Both the position numbers and the translations under genes were made by a program. Of a DNA stretch of 64,000 bases, positions 1 to 13,032 are shown piece after piece (the stretch's first letter is position 1; every line of letters begins with the position of its first letter). Source of the stretch: Lomentospora prolificans (Eukaryota > Ascomycota > Sordariomycetes > Microascales > Microascaceae). The stretch is from positions 434,001 through 498,000 of the forward strand of contig JARFXM010000006.1 of the NCBI GenBank assembly GCA_029532625.1, in the 5' to 3' direction. The notes below the pieces were generated by a model. It was not told the origin of the DNA and made no database searches. It was given only the letters and a program-made list of their open reading frames with translations.

Positions 1-2550
1 AGGCTACACCAACTCCACGGGACATTTACTTGTCGCTTGATTGTCCTCTTGTGGTATATGCGCACTCGGTAAGAAGACTATCAAAACCCCACGATTGGTG
101 ACGTTGTCCAGCGCGTTGCCGGCGTTGCTTCCTCACGACAGCCAGCCACTTGTCAGGTTTCACTATTACTACCTCGGTATTCCGATCGAAGTCAGAAGGT
201 CGATCAAATGGAGTGGAAGTAGCGCCACTTCTGCTTCAATTTATCGCCAGTTCCATCTGAAGGTACTTGTATGCTGCATCTGGCCATGTAACTCATCCGC
301 GCACGACGTACGACGGCTCCCAGGAGTAAAATTGGCAGGGCTTTCTTGGAGAAGTATTCGGCCCATGTGACGCCAGCTGGTAATCAACACTTGATACCCG
401 TAATCGTAAAGCTTCCAGGTGACACCCAAGGTTGCTGTGGAATGGCAGAATGAAGGCTAGACTTCAATATGGAAACTGATATGTATCATGCAGCGCTCCT
501 GAGATCTCTGAGAGAATTACGGCCAGCGAAGGACAACACAGGGTCCAGGGGTTCACAATTCGCAAAGCATTGTGCTCAGGTTCATATTGGTGTGGGAGTC
601 TCTCCAGAACTCCCAATACGTGGCTCTATACTTTTTTTAAAGAAGCCAGCCAGCAGGTTCTAGCGTATGTAATTGCAATCATCGGTCGCAGTCGGGCAGC
701 ATTGCCAGCCCAGGGCAGAAACCCTTTGCATTGACCAGTAACCATTCCAGCCCGCCTCGTAACAAGCTCTTTCTGAAACATGCCACCGAGGCAGCCACTG
801 CCTGACCCAAATAATTTCCCCACAATAATTCATATATCATGATACAAAGCTGTGAATGGCCAAGCTCCTCTTCGACAAACATAAATGGATGCCTTGACCA
901 AGCTCCGGGCAAAAACCGGCCGCGTTGCGGTTTCTCGACTTGCTCGTCCTTGGTCATCGGAAACGCCCCATCACGAGTGCGCCATCATTTGCTGATATCT
1001 GTCCGGATGTGTCCACGTCAACAGAATCCCTTGATGAGACTGTCATAAACTTGGCGTATTACTTGTGAGTCAACCCACCTCGCCCAGAGGATGCCACAGA
1101 TGCGCTGGCCGTTGAACCCGGCTTTTCTGCAGGGTGTTCCCCTCCAGAACTTGGAACCCTCAAAGGGTGCCTCGTGACCTGTATAATTAATATCACCTTT
1201 CACCGCTCGGTCCTAGAGTGGGCTGCAGGTCATCTCGCAGTTAATATACTGGACTAATGCCGCCGTCCAAAATCGTACTACTTCGTATTTCTCTTGACTT
1301 GAAATTTGGTCGTAGTTAGCTGCTCTACCACGAGAAACGAGGTGAATCCCTGGCGCTGTAAGAAATTGATGAAGGAGGGATCTAGAAAGGGCTATATCGG
1401 ATCAAGGACGCCATAGTATCGCATCCGCCAAATACCGCCTATTTCAGTTGGATTGTCTGGTACGGCTATCCATTTACCTCATCAAGGAGCACCCCATCTC
1501 CAGGGGCGGGTAGCAATTCGATGGTGTGCCCTTAAACAGGAAGACATACCAACCAACAACCATGAGCCCGACCTTTCGAAGTTCCACCAAAAAAGTAGTG
1601 GGCCCGACTACTCAGCTGCCTTCTAGGCTGCAATTCTGGAACCTCGTCGGTCCCAAGTCACTGGCAGATCAGGGAAAAATGGGCCCAAGAGAGAGAAAAG
1701 CAGGAAGGAAGAAAACGTCGGTGAGAAGAGGACATCGTCTAACGTGCCCGTCTTGCCTTATTTGGCCTAGGCCAGGAACCAAGAGACCTGGAGGGTTTGA
1801 GAGGGAGAGTGAGCAGAAAGGCAAATAGAAACAAGCGCCACCCTTGAAACTCGGCAATGTTTCCCTCACGCTCTAATTAGGACTCCGTCATCCATCTTGA
1901 AACCACCCATTGTGGCCTCGATTCAGCGAGAGATTTTAGACCTTCCAATGTATAAAACGGGCGCATATATGCCGATCTGTTCCACAAAGGAAAACCTAAT
2001 GCAATTACTTTCAGTCTGTGGGTGCTTGAGAACGAAGGGAAAAAGGCTATAAAATTCTCATCGGCCCGCCCTCGCTATTTTACTGCTTATACTTGATAAT
2101 GAAAGATCGAGGATGTTTATATAATAGATTATGAGAAAGCCTGGGGCCGGCTCCGATTCTGCTTTCGGTGTCCGAAGACGAAAAGTGCTCTCAGGAGGTA
2201 GATGACTCTAGTCCTCGACCCCTTATCCCTTGACGGCATGGTGGAATTGAGTGTTAAAGAACCACCTACTCTCTGCAAAACATCAAGCAGATGTGGTGTT
2301 CCAATATGATATTCCAGCCGAGGCCCAACCCTGGATTTCTCCAGCTTTGAGATCTCGGAGCTTGGACAGCACTTCCAAGGGTTGGGCTCGGACAATCTTC
2401 GGCAATACTACAGTCCTAACATCACTTCAAAACTCCAAAACCTGGCAAAACTCTATTAACTCCTCTGAATTGCCTGTCCTGAGGTGATATCTCTTCTCAA
2501 CTACATACCCGTGTCTCCAAGGCTTTTTAATAGCCCCCTAGACCTCAAGT
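1..2550. other. Intergenic stretch, no gene recognised
   Basis: Only short open frames (about 100 codons or fewer) occur on either strand, and none shows a family motif, fungal codon bias or convincing splice junctions. The last few hundred bases must hold the promoter and 5' UTR of the RabGGTase beta gene. No repeat or transposon terminus was seen. Confidence 0.5.
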
Positions 2551-3595
2551 ATGGCGGCTATTGAAGAAGGCTTGCCCAGTGAGCTTCAGCTCGCTGTGGA
2601 CGCACATGTAAAATACATTCAAAGCTTGGACACACAGAAGGATGACTACAACTATTGGTTGACAGAACACCTAAGGTTAAATGGTGTTTACTGGGGGTTA
2701 ACAGCTCTGCACCTCCTCGGCCGTCCTGACGCGCTCCCCAGATCGGAAACGATAGACTTTGTGCTCTCGTGCCAGCACGAGAACGGCGGCTTTGGTGCCG
2801 CGCCTGGCCATGACGCCCATATGCTCTCCACCGTCAGTGCTGTGCAGATCTTAGTTATGATTGATGCGCTAGACGACCTAGAAAGGAGAGGCAAGGGTGT
2901 GGCACAGGTTGGAAAATGTATGGCAACGAGTGACCCCATTGAAGAGAGAAAGAACCGCTGACAGACCTCCAGTCATTGCCAACCTTCAAAATAGCGAAAC
3001 CGGTACTTTTTCCGGCGATGAGTGGGGAGAGGAGGATACACGTTTTCTCTACGGCGCCTTCAATGCTCTCTCGCTGTTAGGCTTACTTCATCTAGTGGAC
3101 GTGGAGAAGGCTGTACAGCACGTTGCGACATGTGCCAACTTCGACGGTGGCTACGGCGTTGGCCCGGGAGATGAATCGCATTCCGGCCAAATATTTACCT
3201 GCGTTGGCGCCCTTGCAATTGCCGGTCGTCTAGATCTTGTTAATAAAGACAAGCTAGGGCAATGGCTTAGTGAACGACAGCTACCGTCAGGCGGTCTTAA
3301 TGGACGACCCGAGAAGGACGAAGACGTTTGCTATAGCTGGTGGGTGCTCAGCAGCCTCGAGATGATTGACCGAACGCATTGGATTGATCGGCAGAAGCTT
3401 GTCAACTTTATTCTGCGGTGCCAAGATCCTGAACGAGGCGGTATCTCTGACAGGCCTGGCGACATGGTCGATGTCTGGCACACCCTCTTTGGTATTACTG
3501 GTTTGAGCCTCTTGGGTTATCCCGGACTAGAGCCCGTGGATCCTGTCTACTGTTTACCGAAGAGGACTACATTCAGAGCGTTGAAAAAGCAGTGA
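2551..3595 (+). CDS. BET2: Rab geranylgeranyltransferase (type II) beta subunit, BET2
   Basis: Catalytic beta subunit of the RabGGTase that attaches geranylgeranyl groups to C-terminal cysteines of Rab/Ypt GTPases, acting in the cytosol with an alpha subunit and a Rab escort protein. Two exons: 2551-2917 and 2973-3595. The 55-nt intron has a CTGAC branch site at 2957-2961, and splicing restores the family reading VGKFIANLQ. The product is 329 residues, the usual family length. Seen directly: successive prenyltransferase repeats with GGF/GGY motifs (CQHENGGFGAAPGHDAH, NFDGGYGVGPGDESHSGQ, LPSGGLNGRPEKDEDVCYSWW, CQDPERGGISDRPGDMVDVWHT). The D and C of DVCYSWW and the H of WHT are the expected zinc ligands. 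Read-through of the intron would stop soon after its 5' end, so the splice is needed. Assignment is firm. Confidence 0.95.
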
Positions 3596-5203
3596 CCGGG
3601 CCAGTCTAAAATACTTCTCCATATCTCATCCCTGGGGACCTGACCTCTTGCCATCTAATAACCTACTATTCCTGCATACCGTGGTAGCTAGGATACAAGG
3701 CGAGAGAAGAGCAAATTTTATGGTCGATTTTCAGGGGCACCACTCAATTCTCGTGTGAGTTTGCCCTGTGCTTAGACGCCATACATGCTTCCATTCATAG
3801 ATAGATTAAGCTATGGAACTATGTTTTTCCAGAGCCGGATTCACAAAAGCTGTATCCACAATCCTCTACATCGCGGTTTGCGTTGTGATATTATTAGATG
3901 TCTTATGTGCATGAGTACGACTAACGCTGACAAGCCAATGCATCATGAAGGGATAGTATGGGCCTACAATTCGCGGCTTACCATTACCAAGCTCCAGGTC
4001 CAAGTCGGCAAGCACGATTAAATACTTTCATCTACACCTTTCCGATGCCCCTACAGGGAATTCTCAAATCCCAGGTCTCTAACGTCCTTCGTCCCCTTCT
4101 TGCTCCAGGGGCGAAGATGAGGCTGCGAACGTCAATTTTCGGGTAATAACCGGGATTCACAAGACTGGAGTGGTCCTTTTACCTATCTCCAACTCTTCAC
4201 TCGCTGAGTCTACTCCTGGTAGGTGAAATCCCAATCCAAGTCATATCTATCATCATTAGCCATTATATACCTAATACCGCCATATTTAACTTGATGTCAT
4301 GGCAAGGCTAGCGTTCTGGCTTCTGATGAAAGGGCTGTCAATCTTCAAGTCGTAAATTTGAATCCTCGGGCGAGAACCAGATCATCATGTAGATTGCCAG
4401 TTTCTCGCTCTATGCGCATAACACTTCGAATAAATCCACTTCTTCAGCTCTATTCCTTTGTGAAGGCACCGTTGCTCTTTCTCGAACAGATGTTTAAACA
4501 CAGTACCAGAGAGCTTCATATAGACGGACGAAGGCCATTCTTTACTTATTATTTTTGGCAGGATACTATCGTTAGATCCTTTCAACATTGGAACGTCCCG
4601 TTCATATCACTGTCTCTCCCGCGTGTGACAGTCCTCGGATTTTGAAGACTCGTCGGTATCTCCTGTAAATGGCAGTGCGTGGTATCTTTGACTGCCCGAA
4701 CGTACTTGGGACTGGACCCTCGACCCCATCCCATGCTCCTTCTTCACAACCACAGCGCCAACGCTACGAGCACCTTCCTCACCTTTACTTCTACTGGCAC
4801 CTGATTCATTCCCCTCAATAGCTCTTTCCTCTTCAGCTTGCCTTGATTCATAAATCATGGTCGGCACAGCTACAGAAGCCTCTCTTCCTCATGAGCCACC
4901 AATTCAAACTCTCCAACGATCCTAACCTCGCATCACTGATCTTCCCACATCCTTCCCAAAAGATATCCTCTGAACCTATCTGTCATCGTTCTAAAAGCCA
5001 TCCTCCAAGCGGGTGGATCACCTTTCAGCATCTTTTGACACCTTCTTTTCAAATGAAAACAATATCCCTTGTCATTTAAAGGTATTTGTATCTTCCTCTG
5101 CCTACTTTCTTTCCCTTAGCATGACTTTCCACCTTTTATTTCATTAAATACCTGAAAACCAATTAACCTGTAAATAGCAACCCTCACAGAACTGAAGTGA
5201 CAA
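3596..5203. other. Intergenic stretch, no gene recognised
   Basis: Holds the 3' flank of BET2 and the upstream region of the zinc-finger gene at 5204. From about 4730 the top strand turns pyrimidine-rich (cttcttc, cttcctc, ctcttcctct), typical of fungal 5' flanks. Short open frames on both strands have no recognisable content. Confidence 0.4.
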
Positions 5204-8114
5204 ATGGACTCTAGTCCAGTGAACCAGAGGGAGTCTCCCTCGCCCAAGCCAGAGGGTGAAGATGGCTTACAGAATTGCCTCGTAACCCACCAAAATCTAT
5301 CTGGGGAGTTGGCCGATGCCCAAGTCCCGCATGCCCAGTATAATCAGAGCCAAGTAGGCAACTACATCCCATACCTCTCCTTCCAGGCCACTGGATCACA
5401 GAGCAATTCCCAGAATATGGCTTCACCCTCTATGGCTGGCCAACTGGACAACCTTGGAAGTGGGTTTACCCAAACTGGAGAGAACATCCAACATGCTATG
5501 GACTATGACTTCACCAGTCAGCTCTATGCCACAGCTCCTCAGGGTGAGGAAGGTGATGCTGAGCTAGTAAACCAGTTTATGGGCATAAACGTCAGCCAGC
5601 AGCAGGATGCGTATTCGCAGTCAGTTTCTCCTACTATTGGAGACATGCAATTTATGGCCAATGTGCCTGCCTCCCAATCCATGTACCCTGGTGGATGGGC
5701 CACCATGACTCCTTCCTCGGACTCGAACGGGGGAGTAGAGGGTACTTTTATTACTGGAGTCGAGGCCTACTCTTGGGCGAATGCAATCCAGCTACCCCAT
5801 TATCTAGGAGGTCAAACGAGAGCTACTCCAAGTTACGGCCTCGATCCTGCTCAAACAAATCAAGTGGCTATCTCGCCGGAGTTTCAGCATCAGGCTCCAG
5901 GGTATCAACAAGTCGGCTCCCAGGACCTCCAGCTCCTCCAAAATCCCGCTGGGTCGCTACCTAACTCTCACTTCGCGGCGCAGCAGCAGTGGCAGCAACA
6001 GAACAGCTTTAAGCAGCCTTCGATGCCCACATCTCAGCAACATTCAACCCATCAGCAGCAACAAACCCATCAGCAGCAACCTACAACTTGCAGCCAGCTT
6101 GAGGGTGACTTTTCAAAAATGTCTAAGGAGGGTCGTACCGCTCTACCTATGTCTCCCGTTAAGCCGGTGAAGAAGGCTCGTAACAGTAAGAACAAGGTTG
6201 ATCAATCGGTAGGTATATCAGATTTCTTTCGAACTGTCCTTTCCAATAGTCTAGGATCCCAGCTTGTTTATGTTGACGCAGCTCTTTCCCATAAGAATTG
6301 GAGGCCCTGTCAGCTACCCTTTCCGTGATGACATCCACCATTTGGCCTACTTACAGTTCTACACCCGACTAACCGTTACCTTGCCATCTTTAGAACGAGA
6401 CCTCCGCCGCTTCTGGAGCTGGAACATCTAAGGGAGAGTCCGCCAATCGGATCCCTCTCCTATGCTATGCGTGCCCTGGTGAGCCTATCTTCTCAGACGT
6501 GTCTCATCTCTTGACACACGTCAGCTCTAAGGGTCACCTCGGCAACGCTCGAAAGCTCGAACTTCGTGCACTCACGGATGATGACGCAAGGCAAATGCTT
6601 GAGAAGTATATCAAATGGGAAGAGGATAACGGTGTCAAAAGCCTCCTCGCTCAACGTCTCGCTCAGCGTGAGATGAAAGATGAGAAGAAGAGAAAGGCAC
6701 AGGAGACGCTGACAAACGTAAGTATCCGTCTGTCCATAACTTGCGTTTTGCGTCACTAATTCTAGACGAAAGTCTGCTAAGAAGAGTAAATTATCTAACC
6801 AAACCTCCATCAAGGACGAGGAGGGCATGGACAATGTCAGCCCCAAGTACAAAGGCAAGGGGAAGGGCCGTGCTGATTGTTCTGGCTCCACTATTGATTC
6901 TGATATCGCCATGGACCAAGGAGGCCCTAAACTCAAGGGTAAGGTTTATCCCGGCATGGGGGTGTTTGATGCCGCTACTCCAGAGCAAAAGCGTCTTCGC
7001 AACCAACGAAAGGATTCTACTATTGCCTCGCAACTAAAGGCGGCGTCCGAGGCTGTTCAGCCTATTGAACAGGTTTTCGATATGAACCTCAACCTTATTC
7101 GCACCCGTGGTATTTACGATCCCCCCTCGCCTCCTCCAGGTACCCCGGTAGGCCACGATCGTGCCCCTCTTTTCCTAGATGGGCTTTGGAAGCTGACTTT
7201 TGTCCAGGCTCAGACCCCGGCTAGAGAGGTCCAGGACTCCGCGGCGGAGCAGGATGATCGATTTGTCGTCGTTACGCCTGAACACACCGGCGGTTCTTCT
7301 ACCCAAGCCTCTAAGAACTGTCAGTAGAGTTGGTGTGATTTAACTGGCCGCCCATGGACACTGACACTGCTCACATTTCACCCATGAGGCACTTTGCAAG
7401 TGCACATGACGCAAACATGTTGGACTTTTTGTTTTTTTTTGTCGCAAAGTCTTCCGTTGCCTACAATACAGCACACGAACATCTGCCCTGTAGCCTTCAA
7501 ACGCAAGTGCGGCGTCTTTGATTCAAGGATTCCCATCCCAATCCGGTGAGCGAGCACTAACAACTGCTGGATTGTGTAGATCGAGTTCCCGCATTCGAGT
7601 TTCCGAGTATTGAAAGAAGGTATATCATCCTTCGTTTCATTTCGGGACAGTGTGGATGGCTGACCCTTGCTTGGCTAGTTTTGCTGGTCACCATCGTCTT
7701 GCCCTGCGGTGCCTTGGGACTAACTCGAGAGTCGGCTCTCCTACGCTTGTCCCCAAACATCAGCAGCAATTGAGGGCTTTTCAATCAGGAAAGGAAAACT
7801 TTTCTTCTTCTTGTGGTCCTAATCATCACCCGGGGCCCGGGAGTCTCTTTGGTTCTGGTGTTGGGGATGTGCATGGGCTACCCACTCGTCTAAACAACAA
7901 TCCTTTGTGTTTCCACCAACCAGCTCCTGAACAATTGCATCAAAATCCATTTGGAACTGCTCTACAGAGCGCCTATCGTTCTGAGATCGCAACTGGCGCG
8001 TTTACCCCGACCACCAGCTTGAGCCAACAGGAAATGCTTCAACACTACCTAACAGCTCGTCAAAACCGCGAAAGCAATTCTGGGGAAGAGACATTTTATA
8101 AAGGCCCTGTCTGA
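5204..8114 (+). CDS. Gln-rich protein with one U1/matrin-like zinc finger (unidentified)
   Basis: I do not recognise a named family. Proposed exons are 5204-6208, 6394-6717, 6773-7319, 7580-7619 and 7679-8114, giving 783 residues; all five phases agree. Residues 1-335 are low-complexity and rich in Gln, Ser and Pro, with QQQ clusters near 260-295 and a basic patch (KPVKKARNSKNK). Exon 2 encodes CYACPGEPIFSDVSHLLTH followed by VSSKGH, a C-x2-C-x14-H-x5-H arrangement resembling U1/matrin-type fingers that bind RNA or DNA. A charged, probably helical segment rich in Lys and Glu follows (EKYIKWEEDNG..., LAQREMKDEKKRKAQ). A nuclear role is an inference from composition. The 260-nt third intron (GTCAGT donor, CTAAC at about 7556) and the 40-nt exon are the weakest parts. 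Intron 2 has two nearby acceptors (see findings). Confidence 0.65.
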
Positions 8115-8921
8115 ATCCTACAGGAGCTGCTACTCTCTTCTCTTTGATTCTCTCGATTTCGGTCATTGTAGCTCACAGATACTCGCCTTGTTGCCAAGTG
8201 ATTCCCTGCTGCTCTTTGAGTGTCGCGCACAGTTTCTTGTTTCGTTATTTCTATCCAAATCATGGCGGTAAGTTATTTGACATAGCAACTATATCTCCAG
8301 GAGACTAACTGGAGACCAAGTGAACAGTGACTGAAGGCGCCAGAGTCTACCAGACGTCGGCCCATAGCCGTCTACAACACGACATTACGGAAGTACGCGA
8401 TTTTGAGAGGCGGGCTTCCAGAGGCTCTTGAGTTTTCATTGTTTTTACAATTTGCGGAAGAATGCGCGACCCGGCATATAGTTCAATGTTTTCTCTCACT
8501 TTCATTCCTGAATGAATGGTCTTGGGATTAAACATTTCGGTGTACATTAAGGGTTCTCATTCTTTATGACCGGTAAATATACTATCTCCGCAAAGCGTGG
8601 CCAGTTCTCGTGACGCACTCGTTTTTCATCTGGTGATGCCCCATCTCCCTATACAACAAGGTCCACATTACTTGACGCGGAGAATTTGAAATAATTAAGT
8701 CTCACCAAGCGAGGCTGGGGTGGAGGGTGAGTATCATAGTGCACTAGAGGGCTGCGGCGTCCACCGACTACAGTCTGTATGGAATAATGGATAGCGATAG
8801 GAAAAAAGAAAAAGATCAAGGCACGAACGAACCGGGGTAAGACCCTGAGAATAGTATCCAGTGGTAGTATTCCAAGAGAACCGACAACTAAAAAGTGAAC
8901 CTGGAGATGAGATCCTTTTGT
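8115..8921. other. Convergent 3' intergenic region
   Basis: Lies between the ends of the zinc-finger gene (+) and MSH3 (-), so it should hold both 3' UTRs. No open frame with family content was seen. Confidence 0.4.
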
Positions 8922-11900
8922 CTATAACTGCTCAATACACGACACGAGGTGCTCCATCTCGGAACTTGCGTCAGGTAACTCTGTTGATACAAGTAGTGCC
9001 TGCAAGAGGGACGATGCAGCTCGAAGGCGCCGCGCACGCACGTCTGCCTCCATCTCGCGGGACTTGAGGGCTGCAAGGTCGATGATGGGTCGGGGAATAC
9101 GAGCTAGACGTGCAACGTTGAGGCCATACGAGCGGTGAGCAACGCCCTCCGTCACTTCGTAGAGGAAAGTTATTTCCTCGTCGGCCGGATCCGTATCCGT
9201 GTCCGCGGTCGAGAGGGAGTTGGCATCATCGCGCCGCGTAGCTTGGAAGCGCATGTGGACATTTTTGATGAGGCCGTTACCGAGCCCTTCGGCGACGCGT
9301 GCAAGGTTTTGGTAGTGCGTGATGAAGAGAGTGAGGCACTTTGTTTCCCGGGCGACGTGGTCGAGGACGGCGTGGGCAATGGCGGCGCCGTCGTGCGTGG
9401 ACGTACCGCGGCCTAGCTCGTCGAGAATGACTAGGCTCCGGGGCGTTGCGGAGCGGAGGATGCGGGAGGTCTCGCTGACTTCGACCATGAAGGTGGATTC
9501 ACCGGCAAATAGGTTATCCCGGGCGCCCATGCGGGTGTGGATGGCATCGCAGAGGGTGAGGGACAAGGAGTCGGCGGGGACAAAGGAGCCTATTTGGGCG
9601 AGGAGGACGAGGAGGGCGACGGCGCGGACGAAGGAGGATTTACCACCCATGTTGGGGCCGGTGATGAGATAAGCCAAAGGCGAAGGGGAGGCGAGAGTTG
9701 AGGAGAAGGGGATATAGCCGTTGGGCAGGGTGTGTTCGGCGATGGGATGGCGACCCTGCTCGATGGAAATGGTGGGTGCGCTGTCAGTAGGGAGGTAGGT
9801 GGGCTTGGAGTACCCCGGCATCGAGGCTACCTTGGAGAGGGAGAGGAGGCAATCGAGGGTTGCAAGGGACGATACAGCATCGCGAAGGGGTTGGTAGTCG
9901 GCGGAGATGGAAGCCAAGAGATCCTTGAATGCATCATCGCAGGCCGCCGCCAAGGCCTCCTTGTGCCTGTCTCGCTCGCTCATGAGGCGGACGATGTCGG
10001 GGGTATGGAAACGAGAAAGTTTCTTTGTTCCGCTGATTTTCATCCAAGAGGCAGGGACCCGTTTGATGTCTGAGTTGGCCACCTCGATCAAGTACTCGAT
10101 ACCAGCGACGGTTGCGTACTTGACGGGTATCTTCCAGCCCAGCTTTTCTGTGGCGACTTTTCGGTGGTCGTCAAGCTCCTGCTCTACAGAAGCGATGCCC
10201 ATAAGATGGTCTTGAATAGCACCCGTCTGCTCCTCTTCGCGGAAGAAGTTGATCTTATCATCCTTGCGCGCAGCCTCGGGGTTTATTTTTTCGAGGTAGG
10301 AGATGACGGTGTCCAGAATTAGAGGCAGCGAGCAAATGGCGTTACCTAGGAGGTGGGACTGGAACCCCGTGTCGGCGGGCGTCTTGATCTGGGCAAAGTG
10401 GGTAGCGATCCTGTGGAGGGTCTGGAGGACAGATAGAAGCTCGGGACGGGTGCATTTTCCGTAGTAGATGCGGATCAGACTACGTTCAAGATCGGCTTTC
10501 GTGTGAGCTAGGAGGTTCTCGAGCTGGTCGACTTTGGCAGTCGACTGATTTTCGAGGAGCTCTTCCACAGCTTGGACTCGCTCTTCAAGTCGCTCCTTAT
10601 CGAGGAGAGGCCGTCCCACCCACTTCTTCAGGAGGCGCTGGCCGAAGCGCGTATGCGTCTTGTCAAGTGCCCAGAACAGGCTACCATTTTCTGAGTGGTC
10701 AGTGGCATTGCGGTACACTTCGAGGCTCTCTAGCGTGGTTCCGCTGATTAGCATGTGGGAACGGGTGCTGAAGCTCTGGAAATACTTTGTAAGGTCGAAG
10801 ATGTGCTCGAGACCGTACTCTGTTAAGTGCGTAATCATTGCGGAGAGGCAAACCATGACTTGGTCGGGTAGATGAAGGACCTTGTCAAGTAGCGCGCTCG
10901 CCCGTTCGTCGCCGCTACTCTGCTTAAGCTTATCGGCATAGAACTGGGTGACGTGCGAATGGGACTCAGCTGCCATAGTCTTGGAGCGCCCTACACGCTC
11001 TACGCGACTTCTATCGCCAAAGACATTTGTGCTGGAGCCGGAAAGATGCTTGATTAGCTTATCGGTGCCTCTGGTGAGATCGCCAACGATGAGAAATTCG
11101 CAAGGAGAAATATGCAAGAGTCTCGTTTCAATCTCGCTACGCATGAACCCATCCTCGAAGCTATCGTAGATGATATCGCCTGTGGCGGGCTGCACAGCGA
11201 GGATACCCACATCAACTTTTTCATCTGTGCCGCCGCCTTTGCTTGGCGTCTCGGTGATGCAAAGTAGATAGCCACCAGAAGGTGCACCCGTCGTGGACTG
11301 ATCGAGCTCGCCGATCTCGTCGACATAGGTTCCCTTGGTATAAACGTTGGTGAGCTTGCGGACAAAAGGTGCATTCCGATTGTCGCCAGCTTTCTTGAGG
11401 GCGGCTGTCTCTATTTGTCGAACAACACCGACTTTGTAGCCGGCAGCTACAAGACGCTTGGCATGTACGGGGAGTCGATGGACTGGAATGCTGGCGGATG
11501 CAAACCGATCGAGGTGAGCTTCGGAAGGATCTATCTGGGGTTAGCGAATATCGACGTGCGGGATGGTAAAGAAGGGGGAACATACGCTCGTCGTATCGGA
11601 ATTTTCCAGGTATGCAGACGATGCTAAGCTCCTTGGCTGCGATGCGCGCGTCCTCACCCAAGAAACGAAACTTATACCCCACCTCCATGATGAGGACAGT
11701 ATCCATATGTTTTCTCTTGATGTCGAGAAATTGAATCTCCATCGGCGTCAACTTGTTCGCTTTTCCGCCTTTGGTAGCTTTCTTGCCTTTAGGAGGCGGT
11801 GGTGGCGCTTCCTCCTCTTCGCCATCGTCATCGCCTTCTTCGCTCGCCGGCTGCGCATCCTGATCTGATCCCAAGCGTCGCAGAGATAGCAAGCTATCTG

Positions 11901-12303
11901 GATTGCCTAGCTTCTTGACAAACCTCTTGTGGAGGTCTTCTCGTTCCCGCCTGACTTCCGGGTCGATGTCGAGATCTTGACTTGATCCGAAAAGGTAGTA
12001 ATCGGTCCTCGGTGACGCCTTTGGCTTGTGCTCGAGGTCTTCAATTACATCTTCGGGTACAGAGGCTGGCCTTACGGGCTTCTGTCTCTTTTTCGCGCTA
12101 CCGGGCCCATTATTTCCCTTGTCGGCGTCCTCTTCGAGAGGTCGTTTTCTAGCCGGCAACGGCTCGGAGGGTCGGAGCGGGCTTGAGGTAGGTGGGTGCT
12201 TCGGTTTCTGGGACTGGCTTGCGGAAGGGGTCGACTTTGGTGAAAAAAAGCTCGTGAGTGAAGCTTGCTTCTTTTCTTTGCTTATGGATGAGGGGGGCGG
12301 CAT
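8922..12303 (-). CDS. MSH3: DNA mismatch repair protein MSH3
   Basis: MutS homologue that pairs with MSH2 (MutS-beta) in the nucleus to recognise insertion/deletion loops. Exons are 12303-11586 and 11530-8922, with a 55-nt intron; the product is 1108 residues, normal for fungal MSH3. Residues 13-20 are QASLTSFF, a PCNA-interacting box. A disordered, charged linker follows, then the mismatch-recognition domain from about residue 186 (TPMEIQFLDIKRKHMDTV, VGYKFRFLGEDARIAAKELS); this wording is characteristic of MSH3 rather than MSH6. The ATPase domain has Walker A GPNMGGKSS near residue 863 and Walker B LVILDELGRGTSTHDG near 937, followed by FITHY. The frame is intact. The intron ends in two closely spaced AGs; only the distal one restores HPSEAHLDRF. 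The gene is divergent from the FAR1-domain gene. Confidence 0.96.
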
Positions 12304-13032
12304 CTTGGTGGTCTTGGCTTTGCTCCGCCTCGGGTTTGCTGGTGGTTGTTCGCGGTTTGCGAGAGCTTGCGAAGTCGATGTTCACAGCAACGACGCGTCT
12401 CTAGGGCTGAAGACGCGTTAAGAGGGTGGGTGCGCTTCCAGCCTGGCAGGGGCGAGAAGGCCAGTGCGGGATCTGCGCTGTCACTGTCAGGATGGTATCG
12501 TTGAGTCAAGCTTAAGGAAACCGTCCGCGCGCCGAGCTGTTGGGACAGACAGAAAGGTCCCGGAATGTCAGCATGTATTCATGCATTCCTCCTACACCAT
12601 ATAGCTTCCTGTTTCCGGGTTTCGCGCCTACAATCTCGGCTGAAGCGAGCGAATGCATCAACCCAGAAAAGTACGTATTCCATTATCGAATTATTTGTAT
12701 CGCGGGGTCTTGCACCTACGCAGGGCATCATGGGCTTGGACAGTGCCAGAAACATCTGAATCGCCAGCCTGGCTGGCTGGCGAGATTTGACACCTGCCAA
12801 AGATGACGAATTTAGCCCATCTTGTTTCGCACCGATCGCGTCCCAAATCCACACGTCCGCCCGTCCCATCCCACTGAATCCGACAAGCGTCACGAGAGGC
12901 CGTTCAGCAAGCGCTCTCTCCATGGGCGGCCCGCACGATCGAACGAGCCGGAGCGCGTTCTTTTCCTAGACCGAGAAAGCCCCAGCTTTGTCCCCTGCGT
13001 GCGCGGAGGCCCAACGCTCGAACCTGCCCACC
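12304..13032. promoter_or_regulatory. Divergent promoter region between MSH3 and the FAR1-domain gene
   Basis: A 729-bp spacer between two start codons that point away from each other, so it should carry both promoters. It contains an inverted repeat at 12761-12783 (TCGCCAGC ... GCTGGCGA). No TATA box was recognised. Confidence 0.45.
12761..12783. repeat. Short inverted repeat TCGCCAGC/GCTGGCGA
   Basis: Two perfectly complementary 8-nt arms, TCGCCAGC at 12761-12768 and GCTGGCGA at 12776-12783, are separated by 7 nt in the MSH3/FAR1 divergent spacer. It could be a palindromic factor site or chance in a GC-rich stretch. Confidence 0.5.
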
